This document shows positions 26,661-35,259 of a stretch of 64,000 bases of DNA, one piece after another; the first letter of the stretch is position 1, and each line of letters opens with the position of its first letter. The stretch spans positions 2,271,001 to 2,335,000 of the forward strand of contig NZ_CP034448.1 in NCBI RefSeq assembly GCF_003952465.1. Reading direction: 5' to 3'. The position numbers were made by a program, and so were the translations under genes. The DNA is from Mesorhizobium sp. M1B.F.Ca.ET.045.04.1.1. GTDB lineage: Bacteria > Pseudomonadota > Alphaproteobacteria > Rhizobiales > Rhizobiaceae. A model generated the notes under the pieces. It saw only the letters and a program-made list of their open reading frames with translations. It was not told the origin of the DNA and searched no databases.

Positions 26661-27647
26661 CTACCGGTCCTCGATGATCCTCAAATACGCTGCGGTCACG
26701 AACAGCACGATGAAACCGAAAAGGATGCGGCGACCGCCTTCCGGCATATGCAGGATGGTGAGCAGCGTCGTCAGCACGGTCAGGATCAGCGCGCCGATGA
26801 TTGTTCCCATATAGCCGCCGCGGCCGCCGAAGATCGAGGTGCCGCCGATGACGGCCGCCGCCACCGAAGGCAGCACCAGCGGCTCGGCGAGCGACAGCGA
26901 CGGCGCCTTGATCAAGCCGATATAGAGCAGGCCGGTGATGCCGGCGAGCAGGCTGGAGATGACGTAGAGCGCGGTGATCACCTGCCAGTAGCGGACGCCG
27001 GACAAACGTGCGGCGCGTTCATTGTCGCCGACGGCGTAGAGCAGGCGGCCGAAGCCGGTGCGGTTGAGGGTGAAGACGATCAGTATCGCCACCGGCACGA
27101 ACAGGAAGAGCGCGTTGGGAAAGCCGTAGGTGAGGCCGGTGCCCAGCCAGTTGAGGAAATCCGGGATCCTGGCGCCGGAGGCGATGACGGTGCGCTGGTA
27201 GACCTGCAGGAAGCCGGTGCCGATCAGGCTGGTGCCCAGCGTCATGATCAGCGGATGGACGCGGAAGACGCCGACGCCGATGCCGTTGACGAGGCCGATC
27301 AGCACCGCCGGCAGCATGGCCAGCAGAAAGGCTACCGTCGGATCCTGATTGACGATCTGCGTTGCCATGATGAAGGCGCTCATCGTCGCCACCGTGCCGA
27401 CCGAGAGGTCGATGCCGCCGGTGAGCATCGTCATGGTCTGGCAACCGGCGAGGATCGCCAGCGGAATGGCGAACTTCGCCGTGTTGGCGATCCAGCGCTC
27501 GTTGACGATGCCGGGGCGCAGGACCTGCAGGATCGCCACCAGGATGACGAGCAGGATGATCAGCGGAATGAGCGGCCGGTCCGCCATGAAGCGCTTCAGG
27601 CGGCGGCCGAACGAGACAGGCTGGGGCATGGTCGCGCTGCTCGTCAT
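26661..27647 (-). CDS. Sugar ABC transporter permease (RbsC-type), distal
   Basis: A 328-residue permease of the BPD_transp_2 family, with about eight to ten membrane helices. It has the family's GGIDLSVGTVATMSAF and AVGDNERAARLSG motifs and a SIFGGRGGYMGTIIGALIL segment near the end. It overlaps the second permease by four bases (27644-27647), so the two probably form a heterodimeric channel. It belongs to an operon that also encodes a truncated, RpiR-fused ATPase and lacks a binding-protein gene, so transport activity is doubtful unless partners lie elsewhere. Start ATG 27647. Confidence 0.92.
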   Translation of the reverse strand: MTSSATMPQPVSFGRRLKRFMADRPLIPLIILLVILVAILQVLRPGIVNERWIANTAKFAIPLAILAGCQTMTMLTGGIDLSVGTVATMSAFIMATQIVNQDPTVAFLLAMLPAVLIGLVNGIGVGVFRVHPLIMTLGTSLIGTGFLQVYQRTVIASGARIPDFLNWLGTGLTYGFPNALFLFVPVAILIVFTLNRTGFGRLLYAVGDNERAARLSGVRYWQVITALYVISSLLAGITGLLYIGLIKAPSLSLAEPLVLPSVAAAVIGGTSIFGGRGGYMGTIIGALILTVLTTLLTILHMPEGGRRILFGFIVLFVTAAYLRIIEDR

Positions 27648-28630
27648 GGCGTTGCTCCTGCCGGGCGGCCCCGGATGGTGATGAAGGCGCCGAACATCAC
27701 CACGGCGACCATGATTGCGCCCTCGATGATGGCGGTGACGTTGGGGTCGATGGCGAGAAGCGTCAGGTCTGTGCGCACCAGCCTGAGCACGAAGACGGCG
27801 ATGATCGGCCCGAGCAGCCCGCCCTTGCCGCCGCCGAGCGCGACGCCGCCAAGCACCACCGCCGCGACGCTGGCGAGCAGATAGGGGCCGGGGATCGGCG
27901 CGCCGATGCCGGTGCTGATGGTGAGCGACAGCCCGCCAAGTGCCGCGAACAGGCCGGAGAGCGCGTAGGCGACGATCCTGGTGCGCGCCACCGGCACGCC
28001 GCTGCGGAAGGCGGCAAGCTCGTCGCTGCCGATGGCGTAGATGGAGAGGCCAAGCCGCGAGCTTCTCAGCGGAATCCATATGGCGAAGAGGCAGACCACG
28101 AGCAGCACCAGCGCCTTCGGAACCCAGGCATCGGCCCAATCCGGCAGGCCGGCGATCGGCATGATGCCGACGACACTTGCCTTCAGCCACTCGGCGGCGG
28201 CGCCGCCGGGCGCATCGAGCACCAGAAGCGCCGCGCCCTGCAGCACGAACAGCGTGGCCAAGGTGACCACGATATCCGGCACGCGGGTGACGACGATAAG
28301 GAGGCCGTTGAGCGCGCCGAGCACTAGCCCCATAGCCAGCACGAAGGGCACGACGAAAAACGCATATTCCTCGCTGGCGCCGTTCATCATCGAGGCGGCG
28401 GTAACGCTTGTCAGCGCCATCATGGCGGCGACCGAGAGATCGATGCCGCCCGCGATGACGACGACGGTCTGCGCAGCCACTGCAAAAGCGTAGGGCAAAA
28501 CTGCCCGCGCGAGCGAGCCGAAGTCGCCGCTGCCATAACCCGGCTGGATCAGCTTGGTGATGACGAACAGGAAGATGAGCAGGGCGAGCAGGCCGGCGAC
28601 CCAGCCCTGGCGGCGCAGGAAACGGGTCAT
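27644..28630 (-). CDS. Sugar ABC transporter permease (RbsC-type), proximal
   Basis: The 328-residue permease has VVIAGGIDLSVAAMMALTSV, AIGSDELAAFRSGVPVAR and GGVALGGGKGGLLGPIIAVF, the three hallmark regions of RbsC/XylH-type permeases. It begins four bases inside the end of the upstream fusion gene (28627-28630) and overlaps the next permease at its own end, a tight operon. With its partner it would import a monosaccharide. Start ATG 28630. Confidence 0.92.
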   Translation of the reverse strand: MTRFLRRQGWVAGLLALLIFLFVITKLIQPGYGSGDFGSLARAVLPYAFAVAAQTVVVIAGGIDLSVAAMMALTSVTAASMMNGASEEYAFFVVPFVLAMGLVLGALNGLLIVVTRVPDIVVTLATLFVLQGAALLVLDAPGGAAAEWLKASVVGIMPIAGLPDWADAWVPKALVLLVVCLFAIWIPLRSSRLGLSIYAIGSDELAAFRSGVPVARTRIVAYALSGLFAALGGLSLTISTGIGAPIPGPYLLASVAAVVLGGVALGGGKGGLLGPIIAVFVLRLVRTDLTLLAIDPNVTAIIEGAIMVAVVMFGAFITIRGRPAGATP

Positions 28631-30471
28631 GACGCGGCCTCCGCATCGGGGGTGGGCCTGACATCGGCAAGGATGCCGACATCCTCCCTGGCGCCGCGCG
28701 GCAGGCCGTAGGCAGCCCGCATCAGCGCCGGCTCGTCGGCAAGCTCGACCGGGAAAGTGTCGACGACACGGCCGCCGAAGATGACGATGACGCGGTCGCA
28801 GACACGCTGCACCTCCTCCAGCTCGGATGTGTAGAACAGCACCGATTTGCCGAGGCCGGCGAGCTCGCGCAGCAATTTGTAGATTTCCTGCTTGGTGCCG
28901 ACATCGATGCCGCGCGTCGGGTCGAAGCAGAGGATGGTGCGGGCGTCCGCCGCGATCCAGCGGGCGATGGTCACCTTCTGCTGGTTGCCGCCGGAAAGGC
29001 GCTGCACTTCGCCCTGCGCGCGGGTATCGATCTGCAGCCTGGCAATGGCGCTGGAAACCACCATGCGTTCCCGCTGCACCCGGATAGGCCCCCATTTGCG
29101 CAGTGCCGCGCTGAAGGGCAGCGCGATGTTCTCGCGCACCGAGCGCTGCATGGCTAAAGCCTCGGTGCGGTCGCCAGGCACGTAAGCGATGCCAGCTTGA
29201 ATCGCGTCGCTCGGATGCGAGAACTTCACCGGCGCGCCGTCGACGGCAATCGTGCCGCCGGCCGGCCGGATCGAGCCGGCAAGGGCGGCGAAGAGCTCGT
29301 CCTGGCCCTGGCCCTCGAGCGCGACGACGCCAGCCACCTCGCCATTGGCGAGATCGAAGGAGACGTCGTGCAGCTTGGTGCCGAGCTGCAGGTTGCGCAC
29401 CGATAGCCGCGGATGGCTGTCTTGTGCGGCGGAGCCCTGGCTTGCCACGCGCGCAGCTGCGACGCTGGTCTTCTCGATGCGGGCGCCAAGCATCATCTCG
29501 ACGATCTTTTCCTCGATGCCGGGCTCGATATCGACGACGCCGACGGTGGCGCCGTCGCGCAGCACCGTAGCGCGGCCTGTCCGGCGCGCGACGACGCCGT
29601 GGACCAAAGCCATCCCGACGGCCAGCGAGGCGGCCAGCGAGCGGAAGCCGGCGAAGTCGGACTCGACCACCTCCAGCCAGGTGTCGGAAAGTTTCACCAG
29701 CGGCGAAAAGGTGCTGTCGGTGATGGCGACGATGGATGCCCCGCGCTCATGCGCGACGGCGACCAGGTCGGGCGTGATCGAATTGTACGGGCTGAAGGAG
29801 ACGGCGAGCACCGCGTCGCGCCGGCTTATGCAGCCGACCTGGTCGAACGCGGTCGAGCCGACATTGTCGACCAGCACGTTGCGCACGCCCTGTTGCGACA
29901 GCGTCAGCGAAACATAGGTGGTGACGGGGAAGGCACGCTTGCTGCCGATGACATAGATCAGCTCGGCTCCCGCAAGCAGGTCGACCATCTTTTCGAAACT
30001 GTCGGTGTCGAAGCCGCTGCCGATGCGGCTGAGCGAGGCCTGCGAGGCGCCGACCATGCCGTGGAGGAAATGCAGGTTGGCGCTCTGCTCCTTAGCTGGC
30101 TCATGGCTGCCCTGTCCACGACCGTCCGGCCAGGAGCCTTTCATATGGTCCTTGAACAGGCCCTGGAAATCGGAAAATCCGGCATAGCCGAAGATCTGCG
30201 CGAAGCGCACCAGAGTCGAGGGCTGCACGCCGGCCTGGTCGGCCACCTGGGCGATAGTGCCCAGCGCCACGGCGCTCGGATGCTGCCACAGGAAGATGGC
30301 GACCTGGCGCAGCCTTTTCGGGAAATGCACGGTGCCGGACGAGAGCACGGCGCGCAGTTCTTCATAGGTTTGCGGTTTGGTGTAGCCAAGTGCTGTCAGC
30401 GAACGGCCCTGTTTGCGGGGGGCGCTCTCGCCGGCGCCGACGCGGCCGGGTGAAGTTCGGGCGTTGCTCAT
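28627..30471 (-). CDS. RpiR regulator fused to the C-terminal half of an RbsA-type ATPase
   Basis: A continuous 614-residue frame. Residues about 35-110 are an RpiR HTH_6 domain (HFPKRLRQVAIFLWQHPSAV; QAGVQPSTLVRFAQIFGYAG) and about 155-297 an SIS domain (ELIYVIGSKRAFPVTTYVS). At about 300-307 the text switches to RATVLRDG, the end of RbsA domain 1, followed by EEKIVEMMLG. A full second ATPase domain then runs to about 590: degenerate Walker A EGQGQDEL (386-393), signature LSGGNQQK (492-499), Walker B ILCFDPTRGID. ATPase domain 1 with its true Walker A is absent, as is any binding-protein gene. It looks like a deletion fusion of separate rpiR and rbsA genes. ATG 30471 is chosen; two earlier in-frame starts exist. 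Confidence 0.85.
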   Translation of the reverse strand: MSNARTSPGRVGAGESAPRKQGRSLTALGYTKPQTYEELRAVLSSGTVHFPKRLRQVAIFLWQHPSAVALGTIAQVADQAGVQPSTLVRFAQIFGYAGFSDFQGLFKDHMKGSWPDGRGQGSHEPAKEQSANLHFLHGMVGASQASLSRIGSGFDTDSFEKMVDLLAGAELIYVIGSKRAFPVTTYVSLTLSQQGVRNVLVDNVGSTAFDQVGCISRRDAVLAVSFSPYNSITPDLVAVAHERGASIVAITDSTFSPLVKLSDTWLEVVESDFAGFRSLAASLAVGMALVHGVVARRTGRATVLRDGATVGVVDIEPGIEEKIVEMMLGARIEKTSVAAARVASQGSAAQDSHPRLSVRNLQLGTKLHDVSFDLANGEVAGVVALEGQGQDELFAALAGSIRPAGGTIAVDGAPVKFSHPSDAIQAGIAYVPGDRTEALAMQRSVRENIALPFSAALRKWGPIRVQRERMVVSSAIARLQIDTRAQGEVQRLSGGNQQKVTIARWIAADARTILCFDPTRGIDVGTKQEIYKLLRELAGLGKSVLFYTSELEEVQRVCDRVIVIFGGRVVDTFPVELADEPALMRAAYGLPRGAREDVGILADVRPTPDAEAAS

Positions 30472-30545
30472 GGGACGGGCCGGGTTTGAGCTGTCGTGTA
30501 TGAGGCGACCCAACATTGCGGTGGAGACCGCCAATTGTCCAAGTC

Positions 30546-30728
30546 GGCGCCGCCCCTCACCTGCCTGCCGGCATCCTCTCCCCGTATAGTGACGGGGAGA
30601 GGGGCGCTCTCATCAGCGGTTTCGACAATCGCCAACTTTGCAGGAAACGAGCCGGCGCCGCGGCCAGTCCCCTTCTCCCCGTCACTATACGGGGAGAAGG
30701 TGCCGGCAGGCGGATGAGGGGCAGCGCC
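30546..30728. repeat. MITE-like palindromic element, copy
   Basis: It runs from GGCGCCGCCCCTCA to TGAGGGGCAGCGCC, with CTCCCCGTATAGTGACGGGG and CTCCCCGTCACTATACGGGG hairpins and the related core GGTTTCGACAATCGCCAAC. It lies in the 428-base gap between the fusion gene and the divergent oxidoreductase, whose promoter is probably in 30729-30899. A damaged duplicate is at about 38713-38896. Confidence 0.8.
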
Positions 30729-30899
30729 AGCGCTAGGAAAATCGCGCAAACTGATCGAACCCTCCTTCGACAATGCCGTGCAAGGCTAGCGCGGTGCGGT
30801 CGTTTCACAAAACAAAATTTGGAATAACTGTTCGAAATTGGCGGAGCGCCCCCTATAGTCCTGCCCGGCCAATGACAGCCATCGGGGAGGAATCGAAAC

Positions 30900-32084
30900 A
30901 TGGTCCATGCAACCGCTAACGGAACCTCGCGCAAGCGCCTGACGGTCGGCATGGTCGGGGGCGGCCGCAGCGCCTTCATCGGCGCTGTGCACCGGCTGGC
31001 CATGCGGCTCGACGACCAGATCGCCCTCGTGGCGGGCGCGCTGTCTTCCGATCCGGAGAACGCAGCCGCCTCGGCCGCCGAGATCGGCATCGCACCCGAG
31101 CGCAGCTATGCCGATTACCGTGCCATGGCGAAAGCCGAAGCGGCGCGGCCGGACGGCATCGAGGCGGTGGTCGTCGTCACGCCCAACCATCTGCATGCGC
31201 CGATCGCGACCGCCTTCCTCGAGGCCGGCATCGACGTCATCTGCGACAAGCCGCTATCGACGACGCTTGCCGAGGCCGAGGCGCTGGTGACGCTAACCAA
31301 AGCGAAGAAGCGCCGCTTCGTCGTCACGCTCAACAACACCGGCTACGCCATGGTGCGCCAGGCGCGCGAGATGGTGGCGGCGGGCGCGCTCGGCCGCATC
31401 GTTTCCGTGCATGGCGCCTATATGCAGGACTGGCTGACGCAGCCGATCGACGCGCAAGGGCAGAAGCAGGCCGAATGGCGCACCGACCCGGCGCGCGCCG
31501 GGCAGTCGGCGGTGCTTGCCGACATCGGCGTGCATGCCTTCAACCTGGCGAGCTTCATCTCCGGCTTCGAGGCGGAGGCGGTCTCGGCCGACCTTTTCAC
31601 CGCCGTGCCCGGCCGGCGGCTCGACGACAATGCGCATGTGCTGGTGCGCTGGATGGGCGGCGCGCACGGCACGATCCTCGCCAGCCAGACCTCGCCCGGC
31701 CACTACAACGACCTCTCGGTGCGCATCTATGGCGACAAGGCCGGGCTCGAATGGTCGGGCACGCGGCCGGAGGAGCTGCGCTTCTCGCCCTATGGCGAGG
31801 AGACGCGCACGCTGGTGCGCGGCGGCCACGGATCGACGGCGGAAGCCCGGCGCGTCTCGCGCACGCCGGCCGCGCATCCCGAGGGCTATATCGAGGCCTT
31901 CGCCAATTTCTACCGCGACGCCGCCGACATCATCCGCGCGCATCGTTCGGGCGAGGTGGTCGATACGGCACGCGTGGCGCAGGTGCCCGACGTGGTCGAC
32001 GGTGCGCGCGGCGTGAAGTTCGTGGCGGCGGCGGTGGAGTCGAACGCGGCAGGCGGCGTGTGGATAGCGGCGAGGTTTGAGTGA
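30900..32084 (+). CDS. Gfo/Idh/MocA-family oxidoreductase (intact copy)
   Basis: The 394-residue dehydrogenase has an N-terminal Rossmann region ([21 protein letters not shown]), the nicotinamide-site motif [15 protein letters not shown], and a substrate domain with ADIGVHAFNLASFISG, containing the Asp/His of the family. It probably oxidises a sugar or inositol-like substrate with NAD(P). It is divergent from the RpiR-ATPase fusion and is preceded by GGGGAGGAATCGAAAC. A frameshift-ridden duplicate lies at 39057-40243; this copy is the reliable reading. Confidence 0.93.
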   Translation: MVHATANGTSRKRLTVGMVGGGRSAFIGAVHRLAMRLDDQIALVAGALSSDPENAAASAAEIGIAPERSYADYRAMAKAEAARPDGIEAVVVVTPNHLHAPIATAFLEAGIDVICDKPLSTTLAEAEALVTLTKAKKRRFVVTLNNTGYAMVRQAREMVAAGALGRIVSVHGAYMQDWLTQPIDAQGQKQAEWRTDPARAGQSAVLADIGVHAFNLASFISGFEAEAVSADLFTAVPGRRLDDNAHVLVRWMGGAHGTILASQTSPGHYNDLSVRIYGDKAGLEWSGTRPEELRFSPYGEETRTLVRGGHGSTAEARRVSRTPAAHPEGYIEAFANFYRDAADIIRAHRSGEVVDTARVAQVPDVVDGARGVKFVAAAVESNAAGGVWIAARFE

Positions 32085-32168
32085 GGGGGCAGTCGCACTC
32101 TTGACGGCTTGCCGAACTCGGCCTCCGATGGCCGCAAACGCAGTTTGATGAAGCTGCTTGGGTGAACC

Positions 32169-32816
32169 ATGAAGCGCGCGCAGATCGAAGAGCAGAACCG
32201 TTACCTCCTGCGGCGCCAGCGCGAATTCCGCCAGGCCGCCGATGTCGTCACGCAGTCCTGGATGGCGTTCCCCGAGATCGAGGCGATCGCTGTCATAGGG
32301 TCAGTGGCAAAACCGCTCTGGAAGGAGGTCCCCCGGTTCAGCGAATTCCGCCGCGCGCGCATCGAGGTCTGGCACGAGTGCGGCGATCTCGATCTGGCGG
32401 TGTGGATCGACTCGCAACATCGGCTCGGCGAGTTGCGCCGCGCGGGAGCCGCCTCGCTGCGAAAGGCCTTCGAGGCAGGCGTGGGCATCAGCGTCGCCAA
32501 CCATCAGCTCGACGTATTCCTGTTCGAGCCCGGCAGCGACCGCTACCTTGGCCGGCTCTGTTCCTTCAGCCAATGTCCGAAAGGAAAGGAAGACTGTCTG
32601 GTTCCCGGTTGCGGAGCGATACCCTTCAACAAGCGTATTGCGGATTTCCAACCTTACGCCGACCTCCTGGCACCGGTCCGCTATTCGACGCTCTACCAGC
32701 GGGATGCCGGCTTGCTGCGTTCCGCGCTCGACTTGCCGAATGTCGATGGGCAAGCACCCGGCGTGACAGTTCTCTCTGATCGGCTCTTGCGGGCGGGGCC
32801 TGGCCCTTCGGATTGA
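32169..32816 (+). CDS. Nucleotidyltransferase-fold protein
   Basis: The 215-residue protein has an IAVIGSVAKPLW segment and, after an insertion of about 25 residues, CGDLDLAVWID. Together they form the GS...DxD signature of the Pol-beta-like minimal nucleotidyltransferase fold. A Cys-containing segment (CSFSQCPKGKEDCLVPGCG, four cysteines) could bind a metal. Such proteins transfer NMP groups to small molecules, proteins or RNA. It is 84 bases after the oxidoreductase and tail-to-tail with the TetR gene (stops adjacent at 32816/32817). Confidence 0.7.
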   Translation: MKRAQIEEQNRYLLRRQREFRQAADVVTQSWMAFPEIEAIAVIGSVAKPLWKEVPRFSEFRRARIEVWHECGDLDLAVWIDSQHRLGELRRAGAASLRKAFEAGVGISVANHQLDVFLFEPGSDRYLGRLCSFSQCPKGKEDCLVPGCGAIPFNKRIADFQPYADLLAPVRYSTLYQRDAGLLRSALDLPNVDGQAPGVTVLSDRLLRAGPGPSD

Positions 32817-33443
32817 TCACTCAGCATGCCCATTTGCGGCAGGGGGATCCGTCCGTCCGCGCTCGTCGCCGATTAAGGGTGAAAGCCCGTCAAGCACCAG
32901 GCTCCGGAACATGGCGTCGACCTCAGACGGCAGCAGTCCAGGCTTCCGCTCGAACCACCAGCTCAGAGCCGTCAGGAAGGCTCCGACGATGAATTGCACG
33001 ACGAAGTCGCGCGGGATGGCATCGTCTCGGAGCGTCGAGGACAGCTCTTGCCGGACCATTTCCGACAGGATCAGGCGGATCTCGTTGTCCGTCACGGCGC
33101 CGCCTCGCCCGCCGATCATCGTCCGGTAGTGGTCGGCATACCGGGCCGCATGTTCGAACATGGCCGTGCTGAAGCCAAGCGGGTCGTCGTGTGATGCTTC
33201 AGCTGTTGCAGGCGCCGCGGATTGCGCCTCTTTCAGCTCTTCCCGAAGCAGCTGGAAGCCGCTGCGCAGGAGATCCTCCTTGCCGGTATAGTGCGCATAG
33301 AAGGTCGAGCGGCCGACATCGGCTTCATCGATGATGTCCTGCACCGAGAGGGCCTCATAGCCCTTGCGCAGCATGAGCGCCAGCAGCGCCTGGTGAAGGG
33401 CCTTGCGCGTACGGGCGGCCCGTCGATCGATTCCGCGCGGCAT
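32817..33443 (-). CDS. TetR/AcrR-family transcriptional regulator
   Basis: The 208-residue regulator has an N-terminal TetR HTH (about 12-58; RKALHQALLALMLRKGYEAL, VQDIIDEADVGRSTFYAHYTGKEDLL) and a C-terminal ligand-binding part resembling the TetR_C_7/33 type (FVVQFIVGAFLTALSWWFERK). It is divergent from a methyltransferase gene; inverted repeats between them (33511-33567) are likely its operators. A duplicate copy lies at 40979-41599 with an altered C-terminus. Confidence 0.92.
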   Translation of the reverse strand: MPRGIDRRAARTRKALHQALLALMLRKGYEALSVQDIIDEADVGRSTFYAHYTGKEDLLRSGFQLLREELKEAQSAAPATAEASHDDPLGFSTAMFEHAARYADHYRTMIGGRGGAVTDNEIRLILSEMVRQELSSTLRDDAIPRDFVVQFIVGAFLTALSWWFERKPGLLPSEVDAMFRSLVLDGLSPLIGDERGRTDPPAANGHAE

Positions 33444-33510
33444 GAATCACTCCTCCCTTTGCCAATCCGCTCCCTTCTCTGCACGTTTTCCAGGACGGCA
33501 GGCCCGGATT

Positions 33511-33567
33511 GTCCACTAACGGACGTTCCAGTTGCATCGTCCGTCGAAAATTCCGGACAGAGTGTCC
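33511..33567. promoter_or_regulatory. Two inverted repeats, probable TetR operators
   Basis: GTCC-ACTAAC-GGAC (33511-33524) and GGACA-GAG-TGTCC (33555-33567) are dyads sharing a GTCCA(C/T)TA flank. They lie between the divergent tetR-type gene and the methyltransferase gene. Identical copies occur 8156 bases later. Confidence 0.5.
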
Positions 33568-33678
33568 ATTATCATACGCATTGTTTCGAAGCTTCACCAG
33601 TTGGCAGCCACTGTACCGGCATTCGCCAGCTTGGCGCTGTTGAAGATCTGGCGCTTTCGAAGAAAGGACGTGACGGAC

Positions 33679-34338
33679 ATGCATCATATGCGAAGCGAAG
33701 TGCGTACCGCTGAAACCGCAATCGGCCCGGAAGCCAACAAGGGCATCGGCTTCCCGCGTCTTTACGACCTGCTCGTTCTCGTGCTGACGCGTGGGCGGGA
33801 CCTGGCCTATCGCGACGCTCTGCTCGATCTGGCCGGCCTGGCGCCGGGCTTCCAACTGCTGGACGTCGGATGCGGCACCGGCACGCAGGCGATTTCGGCC
33901 TGGCGCCGCGTGCAACCCGGTGGATCGGTGGTTGGCGTCGACGTCTCCGAAAAGATGCTTGCCGCCGCTCGCCGCAAGGCGAGCCGGGCTGGCCTCGATA
34001 TCGCGTTTCATCATGCCGATGCGGCCGAATTGCCCTTCGAGGACGGACGCTTCGATGCGGTCACTTTCACCACGGTGCTGCACATGGTGCCGGAAGCACG
34101 ACGCAGCCTTTGCCTGCGCGAGGCGGCTCGCGTCCTGCCGCCCGGCGGACGGCTGTTGCTGATCGATTATGCCGGCCCCGTCAGCGAGCGTGGACACATG
34201 TCGGCAAAGCACGGCCTGCATGGCCAGTTCGACCTGCATCGCCTCCGCGAACCGCTGGCGGCGGCGGGCTTCGAGCGCATTGAAAGTGGCCCGCTCGGCT
34301 GGCTCGGCCTGCATTTCCTGCGCGGTATCAAGGTGTGA
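33679..34338 (+). CDS. Class I SAM-dependent methyltransferase
   Basis: A 219-residue protein with motif I LLDVGCGTGTQAI, motif II-like VVGVDVSEKM, an ADAAELPFEDGRFDAVTF segment and VLPPGGRLLLIDYAG: the order of the UbiE/Methyltransf_11 group. I start at ATG 33679 (AAAGGA upstream); an in-frame upstream ATG at 33532 would run through the operator region and is unlikely. It probably methylates a small molecule under control of the divergent TetR protein. It has a duplicate at 41835-42494. Confidence 0.88.
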   Translation: MHHMRSEVRTAETAIGPEANKGIGFPRLYDLLVLVLTRGRDLAYRDALLDLAGLAPGFQLLDVGCGTGTQAISAWRRVQPGGSVVGVDVSEKMLAAARRKASRAGLDIAFHHADAAELPFEDGRFDAVTFTTVLHMVPEARRSLCLREAARVLPPGGRLLLIDYAGPVSERGHMSAKHGLHGQFDLHRLREPLAAAGFERIESGPLGWLGLHFLRGIKV

Positions 34339-34398
34339 GGATTGCGGCAACGCCGCTGGTGGCTGCAGGCGTCCGACATGAACCTATGGCCGAACGAC

Positions 34399-35259
34399 TT
34401 ACCCCTTGATAGCTGAACCCACGATCGAGTCGACGAAGAAGCGCTGCAGGAAGACGAACAGGACGAGCGGCGGCAGCACGGCGAGCGTTGCGCCGGCCAT
34501 CACCAGGCCGGTGTTGACAGCGCCGCGGTTGTAGCTGAGCAGCCGGCTCAGGCTGATGACGATCGGATAGGCGTCGGCATTGCCCTGCAGCACGGTGAGC
34601 GGCCAGAGATAGCTGTTCCAGTGGTAGACGAAGGCGAACAACGCGAGGGCGGCGATCGCCGGCGCGACGCTCGGCGCCACGATCTTGAACAGGATGAGCA
34701 GTTCGGAGGCGCCGTCCATGCGCGCGGCGTCGATCAGGTCGTCCGGCACGCCGGCGATGAACTGGCGCATTAGGAAGATGCCGAAGGCGTTGGCGAGGTT
34801 GGGCACGATGATGCCGGCGAGGCTGGCGTTGAGCCCGAGCGAGCCGACCATGCGGTAGAGTGGGATCAGCGTGACGATCGGCGGCAGGAACATGGTGGCG
34901 ATCAGCAGCGAGAACAGCAGCGAGCGGCCTGGGAAGGAATATTTGGCAAAGGCATAGCCGGCCATCATGCTGGTCGCCAGGATGCCGGCGGTGGTGACCG
35001 AAGCGATGACCAAGGAATTCCACATCGAGCGGCCGAGATTGATGACGCCGGCGACCTTTTCGTACGCCTCGAGCGTCGGCGCGTGCGGGATCCAGACTGG
35101 CGGCACCTGCATGGTCTCGGCCGGCGTCTTCAGGCTGGAAAGCACCATCCAGGCCAGTGGAAAGGCGGAGGCCACGGCGACCAGGAGCATCGCCGTTGCA
35201 AGCAAGGCCTTGCGGCCCGAGGGGCGCTTGCGGGTGAGCGAACGGGCGGCCGTACTCAT
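34399..35259 (-). CDS. Sugar ABC transporter permease (MalG-type), copy 1
   Basis: The 286-residue permease has about six membrane helices and the EAA loop DDLIDAARMDGASELLILFKI, typical of the MalG/UgpE half of carbohydrate importers. It overlaps the MalF-type gene by four bases (35256-35259). It is identical to 42555-43415. No ATPase gene follows; the next gene is the convergent methyltransferase. Confidence 0.92.
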   Translation of the reverse strand: MSTAARSLTRKRPSGRKALLATAMLLVAVASAFPLAWMVLSSLKTPAETMQVPPVWIPHAPTLEAYEKVAGVINLGRSMWNSLVIASVTTAGILATSMMAGYAFAKYSFPGRSLLFSLLIATMFLPPIVTLIPLYRMVGSLGLNASLAGIIVPNLANAFGIFLMRQFIAGVPDDLIDAARMDGASELLILFKIVAPSVAPAIAALALFAFVYHWNSYLWPLTVLQGNADAYPIVISLSRLLSYNRGAVNTGLVMAGATLAVLPPLVLFVFLQRFFVDSIVGSAIKG

